Positions 1-14,423 are shown, numbered from the stretch's first letter. The stretch: 64,000 bases of DNA from JAHECE01 sp963780675 (GCA_963780675.1 CAWACR010000001.1:1-64000); one strand, 5' to 3'. Translations and numbers: made by a program. Notes: generated by a model from the letters alone, not told the origin.

Positions 1-4413
<4,413 letters not shown>

Positions 4414-4691
4414 GTCTACTGGCGCCACAAACCCCAAAAGGGCCCGCAGCAAACCGACATTACGAAACGACCAAGAAGGTCGAGTTAATGATCTCTGGCC
4501 AACCGGATGCTGGCATCCGATCTACCAAAGGAAATCCGCGGGATCAACACCCAGGCCGCCCCCGAAGAAGCAAACCCCAGCGCCTCACCCCACGGGGTAA
4601 TTGGCATCGATTTATTGACACACTGTTGAGTTCTCAAGGAGCGAACGCTTCCCAGACCCAGCCTCACAACCGGCCCCGGGGCAACCGTTCT
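4414..4691 (-). other. 16S rRNA leader
   Basis: This is the transcribed leader between the rrn promoter and the 16S 5' end. It holds the conserved CTTGAGAACT box at 4629-4638, repeated in the 16S-23S spacer. It also holds A/T-rich segments that stand out from the GC-rich surroundings. No protein gene is supported here. The leader probably pairs with spacer sequence to form the processing stem around 16S (known for bacterial rrn operons, not traced base by base here). Confidence 0.7.
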
Positions 4692-4720
4692 AACTTAGCC
4701 TCTTCGCTTCACCCTGTCAA
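4692..4720 (-). promoter_or_regulatory. rrn promoter (sigma-70/SigA type)
   Basis: On the minus strand a perfect -35 TTGACA (4715-4720) is followed, after a 17-bp spacer, by -10 TAAGTT (4692-4697). It points at the 16S gene about 280 nt downstream. A perfect -35 with ideal spacing upstream of an rRNA leader is strong evidence for an rrn promoter. Further tandem rrn promoters upstream were not identified. Confidence 0.8.
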
Positions 4721-5273
4721 GAGCGGTTCGTGCGAACCGTTGTTGGCTGGTTGGAGGTGGAGGGCCGACTGTGCATGCGGTGATCGCCACGCCGTCAGCA
4801 GGAGGAGCATACCCGGGTTCAGGAGGCCTCTCGACCACGAGGTCCGGGACGGACCATGCACGGGCTCGACCACATCGTTCCGGACGCGAGCCGACCCGCC
4901 CCCGGGCGGCCACACCGCCGTCGTCACCCATGCCGCCCGGGAGCTGTCTCTCCGACTGCCGGGAACGCGCCGGCCGCCTCGAGTCGGCGGGCCTCTCGTG
5001 CCGGCGTTCGTGATCGTCGGCCTCGTTGACCGCGTCGTACGCGCTGAGCCGCGGTCAGGGCCCACATCGACCCCGGCTCGGGCTGATCGACGTGTCCCGG
5101 CCGGGCCGGCGCGGCTGAACCGGGACCAGGTCCGAGGCCTCGTCAGCCCTACGTCCCTTTCACGAAGGCCGGGCGGCTGCTGTTGTGGATACGGACGATC
5201 CGACTCGACGCCTCCGCGGGGATCGGCGAGGGCTCCGGTCGCCGTGTCGTCGCGCGGAGGGACGATCCATCCG
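4721..5273. other. intergenic region between rrn operon and ABC exporter
   Basis: About 550 nt separate two divergent units. Several reading frames cross it but none has a recognisable protein or a credible ribosome binding site. I see no further clear promoter, tRNA or repeat. It presumably holds upstream activating sequence for rrn and the promoter of the 5274-7249 pair. Confidence 0.5.
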
Positions 5274-6035
5274 ATGGCTGATCACGAGACACGCCGGGGC
5301 CGCCATCGGACGAACAGTCCCGAGAGTGTTGCCCTCCCCCCAACGAACGCCCGGCCCGTGGTGCTCCAGGTCGAGGACCTTTCCCGGGTCTACGGATCGG
5401 GCCGTACCGCGATCAGGGCACTTCAGGACGTGTCCCTGTCCGTCGCCGTCGGCGACATGGTGTGCATCATGGGCAAGAGCGGTTCGGGCAAGTCGACGCT
5501 TCTGCACCAGCTCGGGCTGATCGACACCCCGACCGCCGGGCGGATCGTCATCGACGGAGTCGACGTCACAGAACTGCGCGAAGCGCGCCGGGGTGCGCTG
5601 CGGCTCGAGCGCCTCGGCTACGTCTTCCAGGAGTACGCGCTCCTCGGGGAGCTGACCGCCGAGGAGAACGTCTACCTCCCGGCTCTCATGCGCGGGAGCT
5701 CCCGTGCAGAGTGCAGACGGCGGGCGCAGCGCCTGCTCGCCTTGTTCGACCTCGCCGACAGGGCGCGACACCGTCCTTCGGAGCTGTCGGGCGGCGAGCA
5801 GCAGAGGGTCGCGATCGCGCGGGCGCTGGTCAACGATCCGGCCATCCTCTTCGCCGACGAGCCGACCGAGAACCTCGACACGGCCTCGACGACGTCGGTG
5901 ATGCAGGCGCTCGCCCAGACCAACCGTGAGCTCGGCGTGACCATCTTGTTCGTCTCGCACGATCCCGATCATCGCCGCTACGCCAACCGCGTCGTGTACC
6001 TCCGCGACGGTGCGCTCGTCGGGCCGTACCTCTGA
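5274..6035 (+). CDS. ABC transporter ATP-binding protein, MacB/LolD type
   Basis: A 253-residue ATPase that would power the membrane protein encoded next to it. Visible motifs: Walker A GKSGSGKST, signature LSGGEQQRVAIARAL, Walker B AILFADEPTENLD, and switch histidine in FVSHDPDHRRYA. The frame is open far upstream, but the ATG at 5274 is chosen because homology starts soon after it and GGAGG precedes it at about 13 nt. The stop overlaps the permease start by one base (TGATG), so the pair is translationally coupled. This type exports lipoproteins, peptides or antibiotics, or acts in cell-wall remodelling. The substrate cannot be read from the sequence. Confidence 0.9.
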   Translation: MADHETRRGRHRTNSPESVALPPTNARPVVLQVEDLSRVYGSGRTAIRALQDVSLSVAVGDMVCIMGKSGSGKSTLLHQLGLIDTPTAGRIVIDGVDVTELREARRGALRLERLGYVFQEYALLGELTAEENVYLPALMRGSSRAECRRRAQRLLALFDLADRARHRPSELSGGEQQRVAIARALVNDPAILFADEPTENLDTASTTSVMQALAQTNRELGVTILFVSHDPDHRRYANRVVYLRDGALVGPYL

Positions 6036-7249
6036 TGTCCGCCGTCCGCACCCTGCGGGTCGCAGGTTTCGTGAGCCGCCGGACCATCACCCGGGGAAAC
6101 CGCGGCGTCGCGTTGCTGACGACGCTGATGATGGCCGCCATCTTCGCTGAGCTCGTGTTCATCCCGTCGCTGATCCAGGGAGCCACCGATCACATCGAGC
6201 AGGTGCTCCGCGACCACGTCACCGCCGACATCACGATCACACCGGCTGAGGCCGAGCTGACCATCCCCGACCCCGACGGTCTCCTCGCGGAGGTACGGGT
6301 GGCGCCCGGAGTCGCGGCCGCCACCGCGACGGCGCCCGCGGGCTCGCAGGTCAGCGCCGGGAACCGCAGCGGCTCCTGGTCGGTGGTCGCCGTCGACCCT
6401 GCGTCGTATTCCGAGACCTTCACCACCCCGCAGGAGATGATCGAGGGCACGTTCCTCGCGTCCGGCGACGCCGACGACATCGTCCTCGGCCTCGGCATCG
6501 CGGGAGCCGGTCGCACCGACAGGGTGACGTACGCCGCGTCGCTCCAGTCGGTCCACGCCGGCGACGAGGTCACGGTGACCTTGACCGGTGGCCAGACCCA
6601 CCGCTTCCGGGTCAGGGGCATCTACGACACCGGGCTCTCCCAGGCCAACCTGCGCGCCTTCATCCCGGCCTCCACCGCCGAACGGCTCGTGCCCTCGCTC
6701 CGTGGCGTGGCGACCGCCGTCTTCGTCAACGCCCAGGACCTCGGGGACGAATCCGAGATCATCGCCGGGCTGGAGCAGAGCCGACCCGACCTCACCTATG
6801 AGCCCTGGCAGACGTTCGTGTCGACGGTCGAGGACCTGACGGGGTCGTTCGACATCATCCGTTCGATCCTGAACGCGGCGTCACTGCTGGTGGCCGCCAT
6901 CGCGGTGTTCATCGTGACCTACGTCGACCTCGTCACCAGGCGCCGCACCATCGGCATCGAACGCGCCATCGGTATCAGCGGCGGCGCCATCGTGCTGAGC
7001 TACGTCCTCAAGGCCGTCGTGCTCGCCGTCATCGGGGTGATCGCCGGAGCGGCCCTGTTCACGTACGTGGCGGTCCCCTTCGTCAGTGAGCACCCGTTCG
7101 CGTTCCCCATCGGACCGGTCACGTTGAGCGTCACCGCCGGAGAGATGCGCCGCTCGGCCGTCGTGCTCGTCGTCGTCGCCGCACTCGGGGCGCTGGCGCC
7201 CGCCTGGCGCTCCGTGAGACTCCGGATCCTCGACGCCATCTGGGGCTGA
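6035..7249 (+). CDS. FtsX/MacB-family ABC transporter permease
   Basis: A 404-residue membrane partner of the upstream ATPase, sharing one base with its stop. An N-terminal transmembrane helix (about residues 28-50) is followed by a large extracytoplasmic domain (about 50-275, MacB periplasmic-core like). Three more C-terminal helices follow (about 280-300, 325-345, 370-390). This four-helix layout is the FtsX/MacB fold, which works mechanically rather than by carrying solute through a pore. A VTRRRTIGIERAIG segment after the second helix matches the conserved FtsX loop. Function is inferred from family; the substrate is unknown. Confidence 0.88.
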   Translation: MSAVRTLRVAGFVSRRTITRGNRGVALLTTLMMAAIFAELVFIPSLIQGATDHIEQVLRDHVTADITITPAEAELTIPDPDGLLAEVRVAPGVAAATATAPAGSQVSAGNRSGSWSVVAVDPASYSETFTTPQEMIEGTFLASGDADDIVLGLGIAGAGRTDRVTYAASLQSVHAGDEVTVTLTGGQTHRFRVRGIYDTGLSQANLRAFIPASTAERLVPSLRGVATAVFVNAQDLGDESEIIAGLEQSRPDLTYEPWQTFVSTVEDLTGSFDIIRSILNAASLLVAAIAVFIVTYVDLVTRRRTIGIERAIGISGGAIVLSYVLKAVVLAVIGVIAGAALFTYVAVPFVSEHPFAFPIGPVTLSVTAGEMRRSAVVLVVVAALGALAPAWRSVRLRILDAIWG

Positions 7250-7270
7250 CCCGCGCCGTCCTGCATGGCT

Positions 7271-7305
7271 CAGTGGGTCAGTGGGTCAGCAGGTCAGTGG
7301 GTCAG
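7271..7305. repeat. short tandem repeat GTGGGTCA between convergent genes
   Basis: The unit GTGGGTCA occurs twice back to back (7273-7288) and once more after a short break (7298-7305). The repeat spans the stop codon of the minus-strand MMPL gene at 7294. It may reflect slippage. No terminator hairpin is evident in this 44-nt convergent gap. Confidence 0.6.
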
Positions 7306-9504
7306 GCCGAGCTTCTCGTGCAGGCGCCGCAAGGGCCGCGGCGCCCACCAGTTCCATTCGCCCAGCAGGGTCATCGTGGCCGGCACGAGGATGATCCGCA
7401 CCAGCGTCGCGTCGAGGAGCACCGCGACCGCGAGCGCGACTCCGGTCTGCTTGACCGCCAGCAGGTCGCCGAGGATGAATCCCGAGAAGACGATGACGAT
7501 GAGGAGCGCGGCCGAGGTGATGATCCGCCCCGTCCGCTGCAGCCCCAGCCGGACCGAGTCGTCGTTGTCGTACCCCTGGTCGCGGTACTCCTTGATCCGC
7601 GACAACAGGAACACCTCGTAGTCCATGGACAGACCGAAGGCGAAGGCGAAGATGATCACCGGCAGCATCGCCTCGATCCCGCCGGTCGATGCGAAGTCGA
7701 GCACCCCCTCGAGCCGGCCGTCCTGGAAGATCAGCACCAGCACGCCGAACGTGGCGCCGAGGCTGAGGACGTTCATCAGCAGGGCCTTGACCGGCACGAG
7801 CACGCTTCCGGTCAGCAGGAACAGCAGGACCAGGGTCGCGATCACGACGAACAGCAACGCGATGGGGACGTCGTGCCGCAGCTGGTCCTGGAAGTCCACC
7901 AGGACCGCGGCCGGCCCGGTCACCCAGGTCTCCGGCTCGGCGGGGCGGACGTCCCTGATCGCATGGACGACGCCGGCGGCGCCGTCGGCCACCGTGAAGA
8001 CGCCGAACGACGCGGCCTCCCCGACCGGCTGCACCTCGGTCACCCGTTCCACGTCCGGAAGATCGGCGACCTGGGTCGCCAGCTCGGCCAGGGCAGCGGA
8101 GTCCCCCGCCGCCGCCACCACCGTGACCTGTGGCTGGGCGGTCGCCGGGAACCGCTCCTGGATCTCGGCGTAGAGCACCCGCTGCGGGTTGTCCGGCGGT
8201 AGGAGCTCGATCGAGGAGTTGACGAGGTTCATCCTCAGCGCGGGAACCGCCAGCATGATCAACACCGCGGTCACGCTGAGGAACGCGATCCACGGCCTCC
8301 GCTGAACCCTCCTGGCCCACGCAGAGAACCACCCCTCGTCGGACGGGGAGTGGTCGAAGGCGCCCGCGAACCGGCGCAGGCCGGGGAGCTTCGCCAGCGA
8401 CCCCGTGCCGGCCACGTGCTTCGTGGCCAGCACGAGCAGGGCCGGCACGACCGTGGTGGCCACGACCACGGCGATCACGACCACGCTCACCGCACCCGCG
8501 CCGACCGAGCGGATGATCGTCATGTCGATCAGGAGCAGCCCGGAGACCGCGATGGCCACGGTCACCCCACTGAAGATGACCGTTCGCCCGGCGGTGGCCA
8601 TCGTGGTCGCCATGGCCCGCTCGCGGACCTCCGCAGGCACCGTGCGGTGCCCCTCGGGGGCGGTCAGGTCCCACAGGTCGTGCATCTGCTCCCGGTATCG
8701 CGACACGATCAGCAGCGAGTAGTCGATCGACAGGCCCAGCCCCAGCACGCTCACGACGTTGACGACGGTCGCGTCGAGCTCGACCACGTAGGTGAAGAGC
8801 AACATCGACACCAGGCCCCCGGCGATCGCGGCGATCGCCCCTGCCAGGGGAACGCCGGCCGCGGCGAAGCCTCCGAAGATCAGCACCAAGATCAGGAGGC
8901 TGAGCGGCAGCGAGATGGCCTCGCCCTTCTTCAGGTCCGCCTCGACCTGGTCGGTCATCGTCTCCGTGATGAGCTGCTCCCCGGTCAGGCCCACCGTGGA
9001 ACCGGGGACCGCGGCGGGAAGCGCGGCAAGCCGGTCCAGTGCGGCGTCGACGGCCTCCTGCTCGTCGGCGTCGGCCAGGTCCTTGGCGAGCTGCACGGTG
9101 ATCAGGACGGCTCCGCCGTCGGTCGCGATCGCGGCCGGACCGATGGTGGTCGGATCGAGGACCTGCATGACCCCGGGGATGGCCACCAGGTCGGCATGCG
9201 CATCTGCCAGCTCGGCCTGGACCTCCGGCGCCGACGGGTCCAGGTCGTCCCAGAGCCCCTGGATGCTCGCCCCGGTGGGGTCGTTCGCGGCCAGCAGCTC
9301 GCGACCCTCCATCGCCTCCCCGGCGACGGTGGGCTCGCCGACCTCCAGGCGGGAGAACAGCGACGGTCCGCCCACGCCGAGCGCGGCCACCAGGTATCCG
9401 GTCACCGACAGGAGCAGCGCGATCAGTGCCACGGATCGGGCATGGCGGGCCATGGCCGCGCCGTGGCGGGCGAGGATCCCCGCGGGGGCGGGAGCGGTCG
9501 TCAT
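7294..9504 (-). CDS. MMPL-family (RND superfamily) transporter
   Basis: A 736-residue inner-membrane protein with duplicated architecture. A helix near residues 17-42 is followed by an extracytoplasmic loop, five to six helices, then the same order again from about residue 400. Motifs typical of MMPL/RND proteins are visible, such as GLGLSIDYSLLIVSRYREQ in the first half and AFGLSMDYEVFLLSRIKE in the second, whose Asp-Tyr pairs serve proton relay in the family. In actinobacteria such proteins export lipids or small hydrophobic compounds; the substrate here is unknown. The ATG at 9504 is chosen because the added upstream residues look non-membrane and random. A GTG 21 nt upstream is the alternative. 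Confidence 0.88.
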   Translation of the reverse strand: MTTAPAPAGILARHGAAMARHARSVALIALLLSVTGYLVAALGVGGPSLFSRLEVGEPTVAGEAMEGRELLAANDPTGASIQGLWDDLDPSAPEVQAELADAHADLVAIPGVMQVLDPTTIGPAAIATDGGAVLITVQLAKDLADADEQEAVDAALDRLAALPAAVPGSTVGLTGEQLITETMTDQVEADLKKGEAISLPLSLLILVLIFGGFAAAGVPLAGAIAAIAGGLVSMLLFTYVVELDATVVNVVSVLGLGLSIDYSLLIVSRYREQMHDLWDLTAPEGHRTVPAEVRERAMATTMATAGRTVIFSGVTVAIAVSGLLLIDMTIIRSVGAGAVSVVVIAVVVATTVVPALLVLATKHVAGTGSLAKLPGLRRFAGAFDHSPSDEGWFSAWARRVQRRPWIAFLSVTAVLIMLAVPALRMNLVNSSIELLPPDNPQRVLYAEIQERFPATAQPQVTVVAAAGDSAALAELATQVADLPDVERVTEVQPVGEAASFGVFTVADGAAGVVHAIRDVRPAEPETWVTGPAAVLVDFQDQLRHDVPIALLFVVIATLVLLFLLTGSVLVPVKALLMNVLSLGATFGVLVLIFQDGRLEGVLDFASTGGIEAMLPVIIFAFAFGLSMDYEVFLLSRIKEYRDQGYDNDDSVRLGLQRTGRIITSAALLIVIVFSGFILGDLLAVKQTGVALAVAVLLDATLVRIILVPATMTLLGEWNWWAPRPLRRLHEKLGLTH

Positions 9505-9610
9505 ATGGGGAGCCGGAGCCGCGTTCGCCACCGCCTCAGTCTTGCAGTGTCGGCGGATCGGCGCCCCGGCAACCGACAGGTCCGAGCCTCGCGCACCCGG
9601 GCCCCGCGCG

Positions 9611-9659
9611 GGGGACCCCGCGCTCGTGGGACACCATCGCCGGGGACCCCGCACTCGTG
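9611..9659. repeat. 18-bp direct repeat upstream of MMPL gene
   Basis: GGGGACCCCGCGCTCGTG (9611-9628) recurs with one change at 9642-9659, a 31-bp period. Each unit contains the palindrome GGGGACCCC. It lies in the 162-nt gap between the cation ATPase stop and the MMPL start, both on the minus strand. It could be an operator or a terminator remnant; nothing decides which. Confidence 0.5.
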
Positions 9660-9666
9660 CGCGTCG

Positions 9667-12489
9667 TCAGTCCCGGCGCGTCGGAGCCCGTCCGGTCGCT
9701 CCGGCCGAGCGACGGAGGACGAGCTTCCAGAGCTCGCTGACCCAGAGGACCGCGCTTGCCATGGCGGTGCAGACGGCCCACTCCTCGGCGGCGAGAGGTG
9801 TCGTGGTGAACGCCTGATTGAGGAAGGGCGCCTGGACGACGGCGACCTGCAGGCTCGCCGAGAAGGCGATGGCCCCCCAGAGCCACGGGTTGGCGAAGAG
9901 GTGGACGAAGGCCGAGCGGGAGTCGGAGCGGGAGTTGAGTGCATTGAAGAGCTGAGCGAGCACGAGGACGGTGAAGCCAGCCGTGCGCGCGGTGTCGAGG
10001 CTCTCGGATCCCTCGATCAGCCCACCCGGCAGGTAGAGGTCGATGGTCAGGAGGGTGGCCGCCGCCATGACCAGCCCGACGACGCCCACGCCGGTCCACA
10101 TCCGGCGGTCGATGACCCGGTCGGACAGCGATCGTGGCGGACGGCTCATCACGTCCTCTGTCTCGGGGTCCACCCCCATGGCCAGAGCGGGCGCGCTGTC
10201 GGTGAGCAGGTTGATCCAGAGAATCTGCGTCGCGAGCAGCGGGAGGACGAGGGCACCCTCGCCCTGGGACAGCCCGATGACACCGGCGAGGAGGACGCCG
10301 AGGAAGACTGTCAGGACCTCGCCCATGTTCGAGGACAGCAGGTAGCGCAGGAACTTCTGGATGTTCAGAAAGATGCCCCGCCCCTCGCGGATCGCGTGGA
10401 CGATCGTCGCGAAGTTGTCGTCGGCGAGGATCATGTTCGCCGCTTCCTTCGTGACCTCCGTGCCGGTCCGCCCCATGGCGACGCCGATGTCGGCGGACTT
10501 CAGCGCCGGGGCGTCGTTGACGCCGTCGCCGGTCATGGCCACGACCTGGTGGTCGGCCTGGAGGGCGTCGACGATCCGCAGCTTGTGCTCCGGCGTCACC
10601 CGCGCATAGACCGACCGGCGGCGCACCGTGTCCCGGAACGCCTCCTCGTCCAACCGGTCGAGCTCGGCTCCCGAGACGGCGACGATCTCGTGCGCGACGA
10701 CCCCGAGGTCGTCGGCGATGCGCGCGGCCGTGCGCGGGTGGTCACCGGTGATCATCATGACGCGGACGCCCGCCCGGTGGGCTTCGGCGATGGCGACGGC
10801 GGCCTCGGGACGGGGTGGGTCGAGGATGCCGACCAGGCCGGCGTAGACGAGGTCCTGCTCGAGGTCCTCCTCGCTCGCCGACGCGGCCGTCACCTCGAGG
10901 GGCCGGAAGGCGACGCCGAGGGTGCGGAAGGCCTCGCCCGACAGGCGCTCGACGTCGTCCAGGATGCGCGCCCGCCAGACGTCGTCGAGCGGTTCCCGGT
11001 GGTCGCCGTGCTGCACCTCCGTGCACCGCCCGAGCAGCACCTCGGGGGCGCCCTTGGTCACCACCACGAGCCGGCCCTCGCGCCCGGCGTCGGACTCCAG
11101 GCTGGTCATCAGCTTGCGCTCGGAGGTGAACGGGATCACCCCCACCCGCCGGAACCGCCCGGTCCGCCTCTCCCCGGTCCCGAGCTTGACCTCGGCGACC
11201 ATGAAGGCGGCCTCCGTCGGATCGCCCTGGACGGTCCACTCCCCCGCTTCTTCCCGCAGCACGGCGTCGTTGGCCAGGCTGCCCCCGCTGAGGACCAGAG
11301 CCGTCTCCCGCCAGAGGGCGCTCCCCTCCTCCAGCGGGACGCCGTCGTGCTCGACCCGGCCCTCGGGGCGGTAGCCGGCGCCCGTCACGGTCACCTCGCC
11401 GGACGCGGTGACCACACGGCCGATGGTCATCTCCCCTGTGGTCAGGGTGCCGGTCTTGTCCGAGCACACCACCGACGCCGAGCCGAGCGTCTCCACCGAC
11501 GAGAGGTCCTTGACGATCGCGTTGTGGGTGGCCATGCGCTGCACCCCGATGGCGAGGACCACCGAGAGGATCGTGGGCAGGCCTTCCGGGACCGCGGCCA
11601 CCGCCAGCGAGACGCCGAGCAGGAGGGCCGTCACGGCGTCGTCGACCGTCTCGATGCCGAAGGTCACGACGATGGTCGCCATCACGACGACCGCGATGAT
11701 GATCACGACGACGCCGAGCATCCGGCCCAGGTGAGCGATCTCCCGCTGGAGCGGGGTGGGGTCCTCCCGGGTGGCGTGCAGCAGGCCGGCGATCTGGCCC
11801 ATCTGAGTCGTCATTCCGGTGCCCGTCACCACCGCTCGACCCACGCCCTGGTTGACGGCCGTGCCGCTGAAGACCATGTCTCGCCTGTCACCCAGTGCCG
11901 CCGGCTCGGACAGGGTGCGGGGGTCCTTGACGACAGGTTCGCTCTCCCCCGTCAGCGAGGCCTCCGAGATCCGCAGCGACGTCGCCGACAGGAGCCTGGC
12001 ATCGGCGGCCACCGTGTCACCCTCGGCCAGGAGCAGGACGTCGCCCGGCACGAGGTCCCGGGTGGCGAGCCGCACCTGAGACCCGTCCCGGATGACCGTG
12101 GCCGTGGTCGCGGTCATCCGCTGCAGCGCCTCGACCGCATGCTCGGCCTTCGCCTGCTGCGCGTAGCCGAGGACAGCGTTGAGGACGACGATGACGGCGA
12201 TCACGACGGCGTCGAACGGCCACCCGTCCGCACCCTCGATCACCCACGCCACCAGCGAGATGGCGATCGCGACGAACAGCAGGTAGATGAGCGGGTCACG
12301 GAAGTGCTCCAGGAGCTTGCGCCAGGTCGGGACCGGCTCCGTGGCCGTCAGCTCGTTCGGTCCCGCCTCCTGCAGGCGACGAGCCGCCTCCTCCCGGCTC
12401 AGCCCCCGCTCGGGGTCCGTCACCAGGAGCCGCACGACCGTCTCGCCGTCCATCAGCGACGGGTCCGAGCGGATGACCTCACCGACCAT
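9667..12489 (-). CDS. P2-type cation-transporting ATPase (Ca2+-pump like)
   Basis: A 940-residue ATP-driven cation pump. Domains in order: cation ATPase N-terminal domain, actuator with SLTGESEPV, membrane motif VPEGLPT, phosphorylation site SDKTGTLT (Asp near residue 343), nucleotide-binding domain, hinge MTGDGVNDAPALKSADIG, and a six-helix C-terminal membrane domain. PEGLP in helix 4 is typical of P2 pumps (Ca2+ or Na+/K+), not of heavy-metal P1B pumps, and no metal-binding Cys domain is present. The ATG at 12489 is preceded by GAAAGGAGG at good spacing. Ca2+ is the most likely ion by family; Mg2+ or Na+ is possible. Confidence 0.92.
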   Translation of the reverse strand: MVGEVIRSDPSLMDGETVVRLLVTDPERGLSREEAARRLQEAGPNELTATEPVPTWRKLLEHFRDPLIYLLFVAIAISLVAWVIEGADGWPFDAVVIAVIVVLNAVLGYAQQAKAEHAVEALQRMTATTATVIRDGSQVRLATRDLVPGDVLLLAEGDTVAADARLLSATSLRISEASLTGESEPVVKDPRTLSEPAALGDRRDMVFSGTAVNQGVGRAVVTGTGMTTQMGQIAGLLHATREDPTPLQREIAHLGRMLGVVVIIIAVVVMATIVVTFGIETVDDAVTALLLGVSLAVAAVPEGLPTILSVVLAIGVQRMATHNAIVKDLSSVETLGSASVVCSDKTGTLTTGEMTIGRVVTASGEVTVTGAGYRPEGRVEHDGVPLEEGSALWRETALVLSGGSLANDAVLREEAGEWTVQGDPTEAAFMVAEVKLGTGERRTGRFRRVGVIPFTSERKLMTSLESDAGREGRLVVVTKGAPEVLLGRCTEVQHGDHREPLDDVWRARILDDVERLSGEAFRTLGVAFRPLEVTAASASEEDLEQDLVYAGLVGILDPPRPEAAVAIAEAHRAGVRVMMITGDHPRTAARIADDLGVVAHEIVAVSGAELDRLDEEAFRDTVRRRSVYARVTPEHKLRIVDALQADHQVVAMTGDGVNDAPALKSADIGVAMGRTGTEVTKEAANMILADDNFATIVHAIREGRGIFLNIQKFLRYLLSSNMGEVLTVFLGVLLAGVIGLSQGEGALVLPLLATQILWINLLTDSAPALAMGVDPETEDVMSRPPRSLSDRVIDRRMWTGVGVVGLVMAAATLLTIDLYLPGGLIEGSESLDTARTAGFTVLVLAQLFNALNSRSDSRSAFVHLFANPWLWGAIAFSASLQVAVVQAPFLNQAFTTTPLAAEEWAVCTAMASAVLWVSELWKLVLRRSAGATGRAPTRRD

Positions 12490-12838
12490 GAAGCCCTCCT
12501 TTCGCCGATCCGGCCGGTGGGATCCGCCTCGGACTCCACGAGGCCCGCGGCTCGAGCGCGCCGTCGCAGCCCTGACCGCGACCGCGACGCCGACCTGCCG
12601 TCCCGATTGTCGCGCCGCAGCGCGCGGAGTGCTCTCTCCTTGGAGGACCGGGCCTCGCGGACCGCCGAGCCTCGTGGACCGCCGAGCCTCACGACCTGAC
12701 CCGGGTCCCGGCACCGGCGCGCCGGATCGGTTCCGGGCGCGGAGCGGCCGCCACCACCAAGATCGGACCTGACGAGGAGCCCCTGCCCGGGCCCGTCCGC
12801 TGCGGCCGCGTCGGCCGTGAGACCCCTGGAGGTGCGGC
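12490..12838. other. divergent intergenic region with a short tandem repeat
   Basis: About 350 nt between the minus-strand ATPase and the plus-strand phospholipase-like gene. It should contain both promoters, but I cannot assign -10/-35 boxes. GGACCGCCGAGCCTC occurs twice with a 17-bp period (12659-12673 and 12676-12690). Reading frames across the region show no conserved protein. Confidence 0.45.
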
Positions 12839-14334
12839 ATGGAGAGTGCCGAGCACGCATGGATCGGTGACCAGATCACTCTGCAGTTCGAGTCGGGGAG
12901 CACGCCGTCGCCATGGCGTTACCTTGCCCGCCGGTGGGAACCAGCTCACCTACGGGCAGTGCATCGCCCTGGGTGGGGACTTCTACGGCGTGGTGGGAGG
13001 ACCGATCAGCACCTCTGACGACCCTCAGGCGGCCTTCACCGCCGCATGGGGCAGCCTCACCTCGGCGGGCACGGAGACGGCCGAGATCCTCGCGATCATG
13101 GCCGAGGAGATCGCCGTCGTCGACCGTGCCGTCGCCGCCGGCCGGGACCCGTCGACGGCGTACGCCGCCCTCGGCGACTCGCTGTCCAAGCGGTGGAACA
13201 GGGTGACGGGAGGCGGCTCCTTCCTCACCGACCTCATCCCCATGGGGCGCTACCTCGCCCTGGCGGCGGAGAACTGGGATCACTTCGGGAACTTCGCCGT
13301 GGTGGCCTACCGGGCCGGGCACGCCGTCGCGATGGACCACGCGGCCTCGATCCGCGGCCAGGAGCTGAGCCCGCAGGAGGAGGAGGCGCGCCTGCGGGAG
13401 GCCTACGCGATGAACGCGTTCGCCGACCACTTCCTCACCGACCTGTTCTCGGCCGGTCACCTGCGGGCGCCGCGCAAGGCGCTGTATGAGCAGGTGACGA
13501 CCCCGGTGCCGGGCTTCAGCGGCAGCCTCGGCAGCCTCCTCGTGCGGTGCATGCACGACGAGGACTCCGCCCATGGCCTCAACGTCCACAACGCCGCGGG
13601 TGATGCGTGGGTGGCCTACGGCGACAAGCGCCTCCTCGACCACGTCAGCGCCGACAACCGGAGCGTCGTCGTCCGGGCGGTGCAGGCGTCCGCGGACGAC
13701 GTGTGGAACGCCTACCAGGGCAAGCCCGGCGGCTACGGTGCGCTCGCGCACATCCCGGACCTCACCCGCGTGGTTGACGTCTCCTCGAAGGAGAACTTCT
13801 CGCCGCTCTTCCTGTTGCAGGGCGGCGTGCCCGCCCGACGGAACGATGTGGCGAACCGCGACGACTACAGCTGGACCACCGACTGGTGGGGCTGGAGCAC
13901 GTACGCCCTGCTGGAGTCGACCCACGACTACCGGCACGTCAAGTGCTACGACCTCGCGACCAAGGACGTTCGTCGGCTGGCTGGGGTGCAGCTCGGGCAA
14001 CTACGTCCAGCTGGTCTCCGAGGAGAAGGACGCCCACGGCGTGACCTGGGACTTCGAGGGCGACGACCTGTACCTGCGCAAGGACACCACCCCGACCGAC
14101 CGGTACCTCGGACTCGCCGACTACAGCTACGCGGGTTGGGGCCTCATCGGCGGCTGGCGGGACCCCGTCATCTACAACGAGGACACGTCGATCTCCCTGA
14201 AGTCCGACCCGAAGCGGAAGCTCTACGTCTACGAGAAGGGCGGGACGAACTGGCTCTGCTGGTCCGACGACGCGAGCAACCCGGCGATCGTCGGCGTCGA
14301 GCTCCCGCTCCAGGCCCCGTCCATCACCTGCTGA
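12839..14334 (+). pseudogene. Zn-phospholipase C/P1-nuclease-like protein, two frame changes
   Basis: The reading is conserved in three successive frames. The ATG at 12839, behind GGAGGT at 5 nt, begins MESAEHAWIGDQITLQ. The frame then changes near 12890-12915 to VTLPAGGNQLTYGQCIAL and runs to about 13970. It changes again to a tail containing GNYVQLVSEEKDAHG, ending at 14334. Both changes are +1 (one extra base). The central part has AMNAFADHFLTDLFSAGH and DHA/NVH histidines, like the Zn-binding helices of phospholipase C/S1-P1 nucleases. The tail from 13985 looks like a beta-rich carbohydrate- or lipid-binding domain. It is either a true pseudogene or an intact gene spoiled by sequence errors; I favour errors. 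No signal peptide is visible. Confidence 0.6.
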
Positions 14335-14372
14335 CACGGCGTCGTCGTCACAGCGCGCGCGTGACGTGACAT

Positions 14373-14415
14373 CGGCGGCTGTGGTCCCCCACTCGGGCGG
14401 GGATCACAGCCGCCG
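14373..14415. terminator. hairpin between convergent genes
   Basis: CGGCGGCTGTG (14373-14383) pairs perfectly with CACAGCCGCCG (14405-14415), and a further GTCCCCC/GGGCGGGGAT segment lies inside. It lies between the stop of the phospholipase-like gene (14334, plus) and the stop of the ABC permease (14424, minus), so it can end both transcripts. No U-run is seen, as is common in high-GC actinobacteria. Confidence 0.65.
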
Positions 14416-14423
14416 AATCGCCG

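Noticed and set aside
8350..12699. Very long plus-strand reading frame opposite the MMPL and cation ATPase genes
   Set aside because: High-GC third-position bias leaves antisense frames open. The translation is His/Arg/Gly/Asp-rich with no domain, and the minus-strand genes have complete motifs.
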